Assembly (NCBI GenBank): GCA_016719945.1
Contig: JADJYE010000036.1
Span: 1 to 64,000, forward strand
Direction: 5' to 3'
Source: Polyangiaceae bacterium
Lineage (GTDB): Bacteria > Myxococcota_A > Polyangia > Polyangiales > Polyangiaceae
Length of the DNA stretch: 64,000 nucleotides
The notes beneath the pieces are model-generated. The model saw only the letters and a list, made by a program, of their open reading frames with translations. It was not told the origin of the DNA and ran no database searches. The translations under genes were made by a program, and so were the position numbers. The stretch's first letter is position 1; each line of letters starts with the position of its first letter. Below, in pieces: positions 30,138 to 40,811 of this stretch.

Positions 30138-32976
30138 ATGGAACGACGCGTTCTGGGCATGGTGGTTGCTGGGGGGGGCACTGATCCACGCTAGCGCGTG
30201 CGGTGACGAGCCCGAGGACGAGGTCGTGTCTCGCGCACGACAGGCCGTCGTGCAAGGCGTCACCGACACCGAGTACGACGCAGCATTCCCCGCCTCCGTG
30301 AAGCTGCTCGAGAAGGGCGCCTCCGGCACCCTGGTCTCGCCGTATTGGGTGCTCTCGGCCGAGCACGCCTTCGACGAAGCCGGCGAGGTCGACGCCAATT
30401 GGAGCTGGCACGTCGGGACGTTCCCCACCGCTTCTCCGACCGGAGATCCGCTGTGGAACCGTCGCGTCTTCTGGCACTCCAAGGAGAAGAGCGGCCCCGT
30501 GCGCATGATGGGGCTCAGCTCCCATCGCGAGACGGACCTCGCCCTCGTGCGGCTCAACCGGCCCGTTCGGCATCCGATCGGGCAAGCGGCTCGCTTGCCG
30601 GCGTACGCGAACGAATGTGGGGTTTCTTCGTTCCTTGGCCGCTTGGTTGGCTTCGCCAACAGCGGCTACAACGAGAATGGGTACGAGGCCATCTGCTCCA
30701 ACGAGGTCTCGTCACCCCGGCGGCGCTTCGCGCCCACAGCCGTCGCTTGGGAGCGCTTCACGTATCTCGGGCCAGGCTCGAGCCATCAACACCGCTTCGA
30801 GGCGGGGCCGGGCGACGGGTGTACGGGGATGGCCGGCGTCGGGGTCGGTGGCGACTCGGGAGGGTCGCTCTATCGCTGGGACGACCTGTTCTGCGGCGTC
30901 ATCTCCGGAGACGGGCCCTTCGCTTCGGGAGGCAGCCCTGACGGGACCGTGTGGTCGCAGTATCACACCGCTGCGGTCGATTCCCAGGACGCCATCGAGT
31001 TCTGGTCCCAATACGTGCTCGACGTCGACGGGCTCCCGGAGAGCCCTTGCCCGCCGGTCGATAGCTACAACGACGCGGACGGCGATGGGATCCCGGCTTC
31101 CTGCGACTCGTGTCCGACCGTCTACAACCCGGAACAGCTCACCGAGGTCCATGACGAGGATCTGGACGGCCTGGGGGACGCCTGCGACCTGTGCGATTGG
31201 GCCGTCGACCCGGTCGACCAGCTCGGCAACCGCAATCGGGAGATCGAGTTCGCGGTGGCCTATCCCAACGCGGAGCGGATCCCGGTGCTCGACCGCGACG
31301 ACTTCGCCAGCGACGCGGCCTTCCAGCTCGCCGTCGACGACTATCGCGCGGCGTTCTTCCCCGACACCTGCGACCCAATGCCGGTCCCAGCTGCTGTGCT
31401 GAAGTCCGGGGGTGGGCTCCCGCAGGCGCCCCCGAGCGACCCGCTGGACCCTACCTGCCAGCTGTACACGCAGGGCTGCTCGAGCCACTTCAACAACGTG
31501 GTCGAGCTCCAGGTGTTCTCGAGCACGACGATCAACGACGTCATCCAGCAGAACGGACCGATCGACGCGACCGTAGGGCTGCGCTGGTGCGACTGTCAGG
31601 ACGTCGCGAACGCCAATGCAGCGTCGATCGACGGTCGGACCGAATGCCGCCGTGACCTCTTCGCGAACTGCCGTTTCGACGAGGACCTGTATGACGCGAT
31701 GGGGCCGTCCAACCGCTGGCTCGCGGTGAACACGAAGGACCTCAATCAGCCCTGGAGCGCCGCGCAGGCCGGGGCCGAGTGGCAGCTCGAAGTAGGGACG
31801 GAGACGCGTTCGGTCGTCTGGGACTACACGGCGCTGGGCGCTCAATACCTGGACTCTTCGACCAACTTCCAGTCGGTCAACGGCATCCTCTGGGCTCACA
31901 CGACCGAGCTCAGCGCGACCGTGCCCGAGATCGACGGGGACGGTCGACCGCTCGTGCGCTTCGCGAACTCGCTGAACAGCGGGGCTGCGTCGTGGGGCTA
32001 TTACCCAGAGGGTCATCTGTGGGTCGCCGTCAACGACTGGATCGTGTGCCCGATGTGCGGCATCGATGGGGTCGCGCAGCCGCTGCACGAGGCGGGGAAC
32101 CCCCACTGGGTCACCACTCTCCCGGGCGCCTACGCTCCAGCACTCCCGCCCGACCCGGCGACGCGTGACTATTACTCTCAGGTGGCGCTGGAGCGCGCGA
32201 TCCACGTCGGCGCCTCGGAGCCGTTGGTGTGGCTCGAGCGTGCCATGGGAGGCGCGAAGCGCTTCACGCGCGGCGTGGGTGTCGATCGCAATTCGGGGCG
32301 CGTCAGCGGCAGGGTTTTGACCCAAGGGCTCGATGCCCTCCCGATCTACGACGAATACGAACCGGCGGGAGGACCGGTGCTCGCGGGCGACGAGGGGCTC
32401 GCGTTCAGCGCCATCGAGCAGCGCCTCTATGTGCTGGGCGGCTCGGGTGAAAGCGAAGGCGCCGGCTGGCTCTTGGATCTCGAGGGAACCAGGGCCGGGT
32501 GGCGACACTTCTCGATGCCCGACGGGGAGAAGGTCTCCCGAGTGCACGCTGCGGTCTATCGGCACGAGGACCGCTCGGTCTACTTCCTGGATGGAGGCAG
32601 CCCGCTGCGGCTCCGCCGTTGGAACGCTCAACGCACCCTGCGTGCCGGGGTGCTGCAGACCATCGCGGAGCTGCCGGAGTCCTGGGATGGCTTTGGGGCC
32701 TACGCGCTGATCGCGGGCCCGCGCGGAGAGCTTGGGCTCGTCGCCTACCGCGCGAACGGAGCGAGCTCCTCCAAGGTCGGGCTGTTCCACGCCGACGAGG
32801 AGGGGACGTTCGAGCTCGTCAAGATCGCCAGCCCCGCGAGCGACCTGATCGGCCCTCCCATGCTCTCCCCGCTGGGGATTGTCTACACGACCGACGGCGC
32901 CAAGGGCTCGAGGCTGCCCTTCGGCGACATGGATCCGCCGGATGGCGCCGAGCTGCCGACCTTCTACCCGCATTGA
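30138..32976 (+). CDS. Trypsin-like serine protease lipoprotein with thrombospondin type-3 repeats, signal peptide out of frame at an 8-G tract
   Basis: ATG 30138 has an excellent GGAGG upstream and encodes MERRVLGMVVAGG. At the 8-G run 30171-30178 this frame is lost and soon stops, while the rest (ALIHASACGDEP...) continues in another frame to 32976. With seven Gs the signal peptide would be perfect, with lipidation Cys 21. TTG 30166 is the only other start close by. The body has a chymotrypsin-fold protease with His 76 (SAEHAF), Asp 133 (ETDLALV) and Ser 240 (GGDSGGS), numbered on the repaired frame. Then come Ca-binding thrombospondin type-3 repeats (DADGDGIPASCDSCP, DEDLDGLGDACDLC). A roughly 600-residue region ends in kelch-like strands (RLYVLGG). 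Probably a surface protease, possibly phase-variable. Confidence 0.83.
30171..30178 (+). repeat. Eight-G homopolymer in a lipoprotein signal sequence
   Basis: Seven Gs would keep the ATG 30138 frame open through the lipobox; eight shift it. Long poly-G tracts in the 5' coding part of surface-protein genes are classic slippage sites for phase variation in other bacteria. Confidence 0.75.
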
Positions 32977-32984
32977 GGTGAGCC

Positions 32985-34265
32985 ATGGGACGCTACGCAC
33001 TCTGGCCCCTCCCCGTCCTGGCGGGCCTCGCTTGCAGTGACGAGGGACAGTCGACCACGGGCGGAGCCACCTCCTCCTCCTCGACCTCCGGAGGCGCCGG
33101 CGGTGGCGGAGCCTCCGGCTCGACGACAGGGACGGGGGCGGGAGAGCCGGGGTGGTCGCCGGTGCCGTGGTGGGACGGCAACTGCCCGCTTCAAATGGCG
33201 GATGACCCCGAGAGCGCGTTCCCTCCACTTGAATGGGGAGCCTGCCCCGCAAATGAAGCCGGCTGCGAGATGCTGGTCAAGAACTGGCCCCAGCGAGGGC
33301 CAACGGCATTGGCGCAGCCGGCGGTGCTCCGGACAGCGTCGGGGTACATCTATTCGCTCTATGTGGGCCTGTTCGACTATGAGGTGCGCATACCCCTTGT
33401 CGGTATCGATGGGCGAGCGAGTGTGGTCTATCGAACTCCGCCGAACCCGCCGAACCCTGCGTGTCATCCCCTGCAAGTTGAGCCCTACGAGTCGGGCCAT
33501 TGGTTCGGCAACTGGGTCCTGGGCAGCCAGCCGAAGACGACCTACGTGTTCCAGCCAGAAGGTCTCGACCCGTCCGACGCGCTGGTGCTCCCGCCGCTGG
33601 GCCCCAACCAGCAGAAGCGCTCCTCCGAGCAGATCATGGCCATCCAATACGACTTCGGCGTGGCTGCCCGGATCTATGATCGGCAGACGGGCCTCGACTT
33701 CCAGTCGCCCGACGACATGGGTGCCACCCTGCCGTGGCCGACAGACGACGCGGCTTTCCTGCTGCTGGTGCCCGCCCCGAACGAGCCGGAGGCGTGGGTC
33801 TGGACGCGGGAGCGTGAGGTGTATGAGCCGCTGATCACCCCGCCGGCAGGGCACGTGGTCGACGTGAAGGCCGACGGGACGAGGCTGGTGTGGATCCAGA
33901 CTCCGCCGAAGGCGGAGCCTGGCAACGGCGAATGGCCGGCCGGCACGCTGTATTCGTCGGCGTACACCACCGTGCAGGACGAGGTGGTGGCGACCGCGCT
34001 GCGCCCGATGCCGCCCACCGGTCCGGGGCCGGAGAGCGCCATCGGCGGGGGGTACTACGCGCTCTACAGCGCCTACACCAACCTCCTCTACGTCGTCCGC
34101 CTCAGCGACGGTCGTCAGTGGGTGATGCCCATCCCGCTCGACGAGTTCGGTGCTCTCTTGAACAACGTCTCGTACGTGGATGACACGTACGTCTACTTCA
34201 AGACGGGCACGAACATCTTCCGGCAGCGCCTCGACGCCCTCGGTCCCGGCGAGCCGCCGCCGTAG
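32985..34265 (+). CDS. Lipoprotein with beta-propeller-like repeats
   Basis: The 426-residue product starts at ATG 32985, 8 nt after the protease gene, so the pair is an operon. The signal peptide MGRYALWPLPVLAGLAC ends in the lipobox LAGLAC (Cys 17), followed by a Ser/Thr/Gly spacer to about residue 53. The rest contains recurring short beta-strand units (SGYIYSLYVG, KTTYVFQPEGL, EAWVWTREREVYE, GTRLVWIQTP, YYALYSAYTNLLYVVRLSDG, DTYVYFKTGTN), consistent with a beta-propeller of the kind seen in many myxobacterial lipoproteins. No catalytic motif is recognised. Its stop codon is at the very edge of the right 142-bp repeat copy, so the insert ends precisely with this gene. Confidence 0.78.
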   Translation: MGRYALWPLPVLAGLACSDEGQSTTGGATSSSSTSGGAGGGGASGSTTGTGAGEPGWSPVPWWDGNCPLQMADDPESAFPPLEWGACPANEAGCEMLVKNWPQRGPTALAQPAVLRTASGYIYSLYVGLFDYEVRIPLVGIDGRASVVYRTPPNPPNPACHPLQVEPYESGHWFGNWVLGSQPKTTYVFQPEGLDPSDALVLPPLGPNQQKRSSEQIMAIQYDFGVAARIYDRQTGLDFQSPDDMGATLPWPTDDAAFLLLVPAPNEPEAWVWTREREVYEPLITPPAGHVVDVKADGTRLVWIQTPPKAEPGNGEWPAGTLYSSAYTTVQDEVVATALRPMPPTGPGPESAIGGGYYALYSAYTNLLYVVRLSDGRQWVMPIPLDEFGALLNNVSYVDDTYVYFKTGTNIFRQRLDALGPGEPPP

Positions 34266-34407
34266 CGCCCACGAGCAGCACCGCGCCGAGGGCGGTATCC
34301 GCTCGGCGTGCTGCCTGCCCTGCTACGCTCTGCCTCGTCATGCCCCTCCTCCCGATCGCGGTGGTGCTGCTCGCGCTCCTTTTGCTGCTGGTGCTGATGG
34401 GCATCAA
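34266..34407. repeat. Right copy of the 142-bp direct repeat (slipin start plus truncated mobA start)
   Basis: Near-identical to 29897-30038. This copy carries the true slipin promoter and start codon on the plus strand, and on the minus strand the first 75 bases of mobA, which then break off at 34266. Confidence 0.9.
34321..34329 (+). promoter_or_regulatory. Extended -10 motif of the slipin gene (leaderless candidate)
   Basis: TGCTACGCT matches TGnTAnnnT; the hexamer ends 10 nt before ATG 34340. The same nonamer with the same spacing precedes GTG 35930. Confidence 0.5.
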
Positions 34408-35251
34408 GCAGATCAATCAGTGGGAGACCGCGCTCAAGTTCACCCTCGGCAAATACAGCGGGCGGGCGGAGCCCGGGCTGACCCTCGTGGTCCCGATCTT
34501 CCAGCAGCTCAGGCGGATCGACATGCGCACGCGCAACCGCGATCTGCTCCGGCAGATGGTGATCACGCGAGACAACGTGACGACGATGGTCGACGCGGTC
34601 GTCTACTACCGCGTGATCGATCCCGAGAAGGCCTCGCTCGCCGTCGAGAACTACGAGGCGGCCGTGAAGGATCGCGCGAAGGTCGTGCTCCGCGACGTGG
34701 TCGGCGAGACGCCCCTCGATCAGCTCCTCGCGCATCGCGAGGAGGTCGCGGCGAAGGTGAAGGCGCACGTCGAGACGGTGGTCAACCAGTGGGGCCTGCA
34801 CGTCGAGCTGATAGGCCTGCAGGACGTGCAGCTGCCGCCGCAGATGCAGGAGGTCCTCGCCAAGGCGGCGATCGCCGAGCGGGACCGCAAATACGTCATC
34901 ATCAAGAGCCAGGCCGACGTCGAGAGCGCGAAGAACTTCGCGCAGGCCGCCGAGATCTTGATGAGCTCGCCGGGTGCGATGGAGCTGCGTCGCTTCGAGA
35001 CGCTCGCGAACCTCGCGCAGAGCGGCGCGACCAAGGTCGTCTTCGATCTGGCCAAGCCGTACGACGCGCCCGATCAGGCTCGGAAGATGGCGCTCGCCGC
35101 GGCCGAGACCACCGGGGAGATCGCGCCGCGCGCCCAGCGGACGGGCCTCGCCTCGGTGGATCACGCGACCGTAGAGCAGGCCGAGTACGAGGCGCAGGCC
35201 GTCGCCGAGGCGCAGGTCGAGCTCACCGCGCAGCAGCGCCGCCGCGGCTGA
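34340..35251 (+). CDS. Slipin/SPFH-domain membrane protein
   Basis: The 303-residue protein starts with a single hydrophobic hairpin or membrane helix (residues 3-22) and then the SPFH/band-7 domain: QWETALKFTLGKYSGRAEPG, LRRIDMRTRNRDLLRQMVIT, DNVTTMVDAVVYYRVIDPEK, YEAAVKDRAKVVLRDVVGE and TPLDQLLAHREEV. After the domain comes the slipin-type QDVQLPPQMQEVLAKAAIAERDRK, with Ala/Glu-rich coiled coil. Stomatin-like proteins form large membrane rings that organise proteases or transport. The C-terminal extension of about 50 residues is Ala/Gln-rich. Its stop overlaps the next start (TGATG). It heads the plus-strand series that continues into the MoxR/ABC operon. Confidence 0.9.
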   Translation: MPLLPIAVVLLALLLLLVLMGIKQINQWETALKFTLGKYSGRAEPGLTLVVPIFQQLRRIDMRTRNRDLLRQMVITRDNVTTMVDAVVYYRVIDPEKASLAVENYEAAVKDRAKVVLRDVVGETPLDQLLAHREEVAAKVKAHVETVVNQWGLHVELIGLQDVQLPPQMQEVLAKAAIAERDRKYVIIKSQADVESAKNFAQAAEILMSSPGAMELRRFETLANLAQSGATKVVFDLAKPYDAPDQARKMALAAAETTGEIAPRAQRTGLASVDHATVEQAEYEAQAVAEAQVELTAQQRRRG

Positions 35252-35895
35252 TGGTCGCCGACCCGCGGCCCGCGCTGCGAGAGGCGGTGGCTCGGCTGCT
35301 GGTGGCCTCGGGGCGTGACGATCTCTCGGCGGTGGTCGCGGGGGCCGAGATCGAGCTGTGCGCTGGCGCGGAGATGTGGTCGATCGGGGCGCGCGAGGTG
35401 GCCGCCCAGCGGCTCGCGCTGCTGGTGACGCCCGCGCTCTACGCGCGCCTGCAGGGGACCGCCGACCTGCAGGCGATCCGCGACGCGTTCGCCACGGTGG
35501 TGCGCTCGTTCGACACCGAGCTCGCGGAGTTCGCGCTCTTCGTCAGCCTCCCGTCCCTGCAGGGAGGGTGGGGGCACGCGTATCGAAGCGCGCCCGTCTC
35601 GGATCGACCCGAGCCCACCCCTGACGCCGTCCGGTCTGCGGCGATCGCGCTTGCGGAGGCCTACGGCCGAGACGAGGACGCTCGCGCGCTCGCGCGCAGC
35701 TCGCTCGAGGTGGGCGTGACCGGCGACCCCGACGGCTCGCTGCGCAAGTGGATGGTCCGCCTCGAGCCGGATGACTTCGTCGCCGTGGATCGCTCGCTCG
35801 AGCGCAGCTCCTTCCTGGAGCGAGTGCTGCGAATCGCGGCCGCGGGGGTGACCGTCCAGGTGGGCGAGGTCGTGCTGTCCTGTCGCGCGCCGTGA
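35251..35895 (+). CDS. Uncharacterised protein coupled to slipin
   Basis: ATG 35251 shares a base with the slipin stop and gives 214 residues. The chain is rich in Ala, Arg, Leu and Val with no signal peptide or membrane segment. It appears to hold a beta/alpha domain (AVVAGAEIELCAGAEMWSIG; REVAAQRLALLVTPALYARL) and a second half with RLEPDDFVAVDRSLERSSFL near the end. I do not recognise the family. Translational coupling suggests it works with the slipin, perhaps as a cytosolic partner. Next gene starts 34 nt downstream from its own -10-like element. Confidence 0.65.
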   Translation: MVADPRPALREAVARLLVASGRDDLSAVVAGAEIELCAGAEMWSIGAREVAAQRLALLVTPALYARLQGTADLQAIRDAFATVVRSFDTELAEFALFVSLPSLQGGWGHAYRSAPVSDRPEPTPDAVRSAAIALAEAYGRDEDARALARSSLEVGVTGDPDGSLRKWMVRLEPDDFVAVDRSLERSSFLERVLRIAAAGVTVQVGEVVLSCRAP

Positions 35896-35910
35896 TGGCT
35901 GGCGGGGGAG

Positions 35911-35919
35911 TGCTACGCT
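35911..35919 (+). promoter_or_regulatory. Extended -10 motif of the coiled-coil/MoxR operon (leaderless candidate)
   Basis: TGCTACGCT, identical to the slipin motif, ends 10 nt before GTG 35930. It sits just after the preceding stop codon and would drive the five-gene operon to 43497. Confidence 0.5.
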
Positions 35920-35929
35920 CGAACGGCGC

Positions 35930-37732
35930 GTGAAAGGCGACCCGGAGAGCTTCGAAGCCACGTTCCGACGGCGCGCGTCCGCGGTCCGGCGGCGGCTCGT
36001 CCAGCGCGCGACGCTGACAGGCCTCGCGCTGGGCCTGACGGCCGCCGTCCCTGGCGCGGCCGCGGCGTGGCTCTTGCGCGCCGAGGGGCGCCTCCTCGCC
36101 CCGCTCGTGGCGGCCGTGGTCTTCGGGCTCGCGGGGGCTGTGCTCGCGCACGCGCGGCGCGCGCTCTCCGACGTCCAGCTCGCGCTCTACCTCGATCGCC
36201 GGCTCGGCTCCGAGGAGCTGATCACGAGCGCGCTGTCTGCCAGCCCCGACGCGGTCTCGGCGCCCTCGCTGCGCGCGCGCGCCGGCCTCCTGCTCGGCTC
36301 GGCCCCGCGGTCTCGCGCGCTCCCCCAGCTCTTCGCGTGGCACCACCTGGTCGCGCCGCTCTCGGGCGCTGCGCTCGTCGCCGTCTCATGGCTTCCGGCG
36401 CGGCCTTCTCCGCCTGCTCCCTCGGCTGCCCCTGGCGCGGAGGTCGTGGTGCTCGAGTCGGCGCCCGAGCTAGAGCGCGCCATCGAGGAGCTCGCCGGGC
36501 TGCGCGCGACCGATCCGGAGAAGGAGGAGCGCCTGCGCGCGCTCGAGGAGCGCGCGCGCGCGCTGAGAGAGCGCCTCAAGCAGGGCGCGCCACGTCGCGA
36601 GGTCCAGTCGGAGCTCGCGGAGCTCACCGACGCGCTCGCCGCTGAGCGGTTGGGCGCGGCGAGCGAGGAGCGCCGCGGGCTCGAGGCGGCCCTCGCCGAG
36701 CTCGAGGCGCCCGAGCTGAAGGGCGCCAAGCGCGCGCTCGCCGCGGGGGACGCGCGCGCCCTCGACGAGGAGACGAGCCGCCTCGCTCGTTCCGCGGATC
36801 CAAAGGAGCGTGCCCGCGCGAAGGACGCCCTCGACGCGGCGGCCCGCGCCGCGAGCGAGGAGGGCGCCGCCGAGCTCGGGCGCGCGCTCGAGGAGCAGCG
36901 GCGCCGCTTCGAGGCCGCGGAGCGGGCGGCCGCGACGGAGCGCGCGCTCGCCGAGGCCCTCGACGGCTCCCTGTCCCCCGAGGCGTCTCGAGATCGACAG
37001 CGAGCGCAGGAGGCAGGCGATCCCGCCGCCGCGCGCCGGCTGGCGAGCGCCCTCGCGGAGGCGGTCTCCAAGCTCACGAAGGAGCAGCGGGAGGCGCTCG
37101 CGAAGCGCCTGAAAGAGCAGGCAGAGCGAGGCGGGAGGGAAGGAGAGCCGCCGACCGACGAGCAGCGCGCGGCGCTCGAAGAGCTCGCGAAGAGCCTGGA
37201 GTCGGAGCAGGGTCAGAAGGAGCTTGCGGAGCGGCTCGAGCAGCTCTCCCAGCTCCCGGAGCCGTCCGAGAGCGCGGCGTTCGACCAGGGGCTCGCGCGC
37301 GCCGCCGACGCGCTCGACGGTCTCAAGCAAGAGCTCGGTGAAGCCGGAGGTGCCGCTGCACCCTCTGGCTCACCCGCAGGGACGAAGCCCGGAGCTGGCT
37401 CGTCGCCCGGGCTCGGCGGCAGCGGAGACCCGGGGGGTCCCGCCGCGCCAGGCGGCGACGGCGCGCCTGGGCCGACGAAGAAGTTGCCTGGCCCTGGCTC
37501 CCCGCCGGTCGCCGCGTCGGGCGCGCCGCTGCGCGTCCCCGGCAAGCCCGGTCCCGGCCTCCCGGGGGAGCTGACGAGAGTCGGGCGCACCCCTTCCGAG
37601 CCCGGTGAGGTCGCCAACGTGCGCGGGTCTGGCGCCCTCGGTGAGGTCGCCGACCAAGAGATCGGCGGCGTCTCTCGGAGCGACGTGCCGGAGGAGTACC
37701 GCGACCAAGTGGGGCGTTACTTTCGCCCGTGA
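35930..37732 (+). CDS. Membrane protein with long Ala/Glu/Arg coiled coil (DUF4175-like)
   Basis: GTG 35930 gives 600 residues. Three hydrophobic segments (about 29-48, 55-75 and 140-157) place the N-terminal part in the membrane. Residues about 175-470 are a highly charged, Ala/Glu/Arg/Leu-rich coiled coil. A Gly/Pro linker follows, and the C-terminus carries EVADQEIGGVSRSDVPEEYR followed by DQVGRYFRP. That final V-P-x-x-Y-R-x-x-V-x-x-Y-F element is common at the end of such proteins encoded next to MoxR and vWA genes. Topology suggests a structural or tethering component on the inner membrane. It overlaps the next gene's alternative GTG start. Exact family is my best guess. Confidence 0.75.
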   Translation: MKGDPESFEATFRRRASAVRRRLVQRATLTGLALGLTAAVPGAAAAWLLRAEGRLLAPLVAAVVFGLAGAVLAHARRALSDVQLALYLDRRLGSEELITSALSASPDAVSAPSLRARAGLLLGSAPRSRALPQLFAWHHLVAPLSGAALVAVSWLPARPSPPAPSAAPGAEVVVLESAPELERAIEELAGLRATDPEKEERLRALEERARALRERLKQGAPRREVQSELAELTDALAAERLGAASEERRGLEAALAELEAPELKGAKRALAAGDARALDEETSRLARSADPKERARAKDALDAAARAASEEGAAELGRALEEQRRRFEAAERAAATERALAEALDGSLSPEASRDRQRAQEAGDPAAARRLASALAEAVSKLTKEQREALAKRLKEQAERGGREGEPPTDEQRAALEELAKSLESEQGQKELAERLEQLSQLPEPSESAAFDQGLARAADALDGLKQELGEAGGAAAPSGSPAGTKPGAGSSPGLGGSGDPGGPAAPGGDGAPGPTKKLPGPGSPPVAASGAPLRVPGKPGPGLPGELTRVGRTPSEPGEVANVRGSGALGEVADQEIGGVSRSDVPEEYRDQVGRYFRP

Positions 37733-37758
37733 GCCCGCGTAACCTCTCGAGCGCGCGC

Positions 37759-38783
<1,025 letters not shown>

Positions 38784-38787
<4 letters not shown>

Positions 38788-40811
38788 CGAGGCGGCTCTT
38801 CGTCCTCGTCGCCGCGCTGCTCGCCCTCTGGCCGCTCACAGCGCGCGCGCAGCAGCCCGGCTTCGAAGTCGGCGTCCTGGGCGGGCCGACCCCGCTGACG
38901 TACGCGCCCGGAGTGATCGAGGTCTTCGCGCGGATCGACAACCCGGGCGGCTCGACCCTCGCGGGCGCGCTCGTCGTCACGCAGCTCTACCAGGAGCACG
39001 AGATCGGGCGGGTCGAGTTCTCGGCGAGCCCGGGCGGCGCCGCGCTCGTCCGCCTGCCGCTGGCGGCGGACGGGTTCGAGCTCGTCGCCGAGGTCCGAGT
39101 CGGCGCGGCCCCGCTGTTCTCGCAGACCCTCACGGCCTCGCGGCGCGCGGCCGTCCGCGTGTTCGACGCCGCCGAGCCCTCACGCCTGCGCGGTGCGCTC
39201 GCCGCCACCTCGATCTTCCTGAGGGCGCCACCCCCGGGCGCCCCGCGCACGGGCACGATCATCGAGGTCGCGTCGCCCCCGGTCGACGCCTCGACCGGCG
39301 CGCCCATCTTGCCGACCTACGTCTCGAGCTGGCACGGCGTGTCCCTGATCCACATCACGGCCTCGGGGCTCACGCGGCTCACTCCGGAGGAGCTGCTCGC
39401 GCTGACCGGTCACGTGCTGGCGGGGGCCACGCTCGCCGTCGCCATCGAGCGGCCCGAGGACCTCCGCTCGCCCGTCGTCGCGCGGCTGGTCGGCGGCACC
39501 CCTCGCGCGGAAGACGACACCAACGCGGCGAGCCGCGAGCGCTTCGAGCTGCCGATCGCCGGACCTGTCGACTCCTTCGACTGGATGGTGACGCCTCCCG
39601 GCGTTCGCTTCCGGGCGTACGAAGGCGGCAACCTTTCGCCCAACGTGTTCGGCGCGGCCGCGACCTACGGCCTCGGCGAGGTCGTGCTGCTGGGCTTCGA
39701 CACGCTCAGCGCCGACGTCGCCTCGGCACCGTGGACGCGGGTGAGGCTCGCCGAGCTGGCTCGCCGCGCGAACTCCCGCGCGGGCACCGCCGCGGTTCGC
39801 CCGGGCGACAGCGCCACTCCCGCGGGAGGGCCACCGGCCACGTTCGTGACCGAGCCCGTCGCGCGGCTGCTCGACCCTGGGGTCGGGGCGCAGTGGGGCA
39901 TCGGCGTCGCCTCGCTCTTCCTGTGCGGGTACGCGGTGCTCGCCGGACCCATCTCCTTCCAGCGCGCCAAGAAGGCTGGGCGCCCGCTCCGCGCCCTGCT
40001 CGTGCTCCCCCTCTTGTCTGCGCTGGCGTTCCTGTTGATCGTCGCGTTCGGGTTCATCGCGAAGGGTACGAGCGTCCGGGCGCGGGAGGTCGTCTTCGTC
40101 GAGGCGGGGGCGGGCATGAGCACCGGCGCCGCCCGGCGGTATCGAGGGTTCTTCTCTCCGTTCAGCCAGACGGTCTCGGTCAGGCCCCGGGCGCAGACGA
40201 ACACGATCGACACCTGGGGCGTCTCGGAGCGCCGCTCCTTCGTCGTCGACGGCCAGGGCGTGCGCGTTGAGGGCGTCGAGGCGCCGCCGTCGGAGACCGT
40301 CATCTTCACCGAGGACGGTCTGTTCGCGATCGGCGACGGCGTCTCCATCGTCAGGGAGGGTTCTGAGCTCGCGATCGAGAACCGGACCCCCTGGGAGCTG
40401 CGCGCCCTGATCCTCCGGGCGAGCCCTGGAGACGTCCGCTACCTGCAGCGGCTCGGCCCCGGCGCGCGCGTCGTCTCCTCCGCGATGGAAGTGAGCGCCA
40501 ACCTCGAGCAATGGGAGAGCCGGGCGACCCTCGACCCGAGCGAGCCGCTCGGCGGCTACGAGATCACCAGCGAGCTCGAGCAGCGCGGCGAGAGCGAGCT
40601 CGCGCCCATCTGGGCTGCGCTCGGCCAGACCGCGAGAGGGCCGTTCGGCCCGGGTGGTTCGGCCGAGACGCTGCCTGCGGTCAACTGGCTCCCGAGCTCC
40701 ACCCCGGTGCTGCTCGCGCTCGCCGTCGAGGAAGGTGGCAGCGACTCCGGCGTGCCGCGTGAGCGCGCGGTGATCGCCCTCCGGATCGTCGGCTTGGGGG
40801 CGGCCCAGTGA
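38784..40811 (+). CDS. Large secreted/membrane protein of the MoxR-ABC operon
   Basis: GTG 38784 overlaps the MoxR stop (GTGA) and gives 675 residues. A signal peptide (RRLFVLVAALLALWPLTARA) is followed by an extracytoplasmic region of about 340 residues with Ig/beta-sandwich-like strands (GVIEVFARIDNPGGSTLAGA) and a GATase-like stretch around YLGLGEVVLLGFDTL. Then come two membrane helices near residues 372-390 and 408-430 and a second extracytoplasmic domain. The layout resembles uncharacterised proteins that accompany ABC exporters of the GldG/DUF4350 kind, where one chain monitors the periplasmic side. It is coupled to the ABC ATPase by a further GTGA overlap. Function unknown. Confidence 0.75.

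Larger units (their letters stand above)
30039..34265 (+). other. 4.2-kb segment inserted between mobA and slipin, flanked by 142-bp direct repeats
   Basis: The segment lies exactly between the two repeat copies and contains two plus-strand lipoprotein genes and no recognisable transposase, integrase or short terminal inverted repeat. Joining the outer flanks across one repeat copy restores mobA and slipin as adjacent divergent genes. By eye the segment has more A/T in wobble positions than neighbouring genes. Single-crossover integration of a circular DNA, or repair of a staggered break by fill-in, would both leave this structure; neither can be proven here. Confidence 0.7.

Noticed and set aside
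30712..33252. 846-codon minus-strand open frame opposite the protease gene
   Set aside because: Arg/Val/His-rich with no motif; the plus strand has a complete serine-protease triad and calcium-binding repeats.
34198..34416. Short minus-strand frame at the right repeat copy that looks like a mobA start
   Set aside because: It is the truncated 5' end of mobA inside the duplicated 142 bp and loses homology after it, so I record it under the repeat rather than as a gene.
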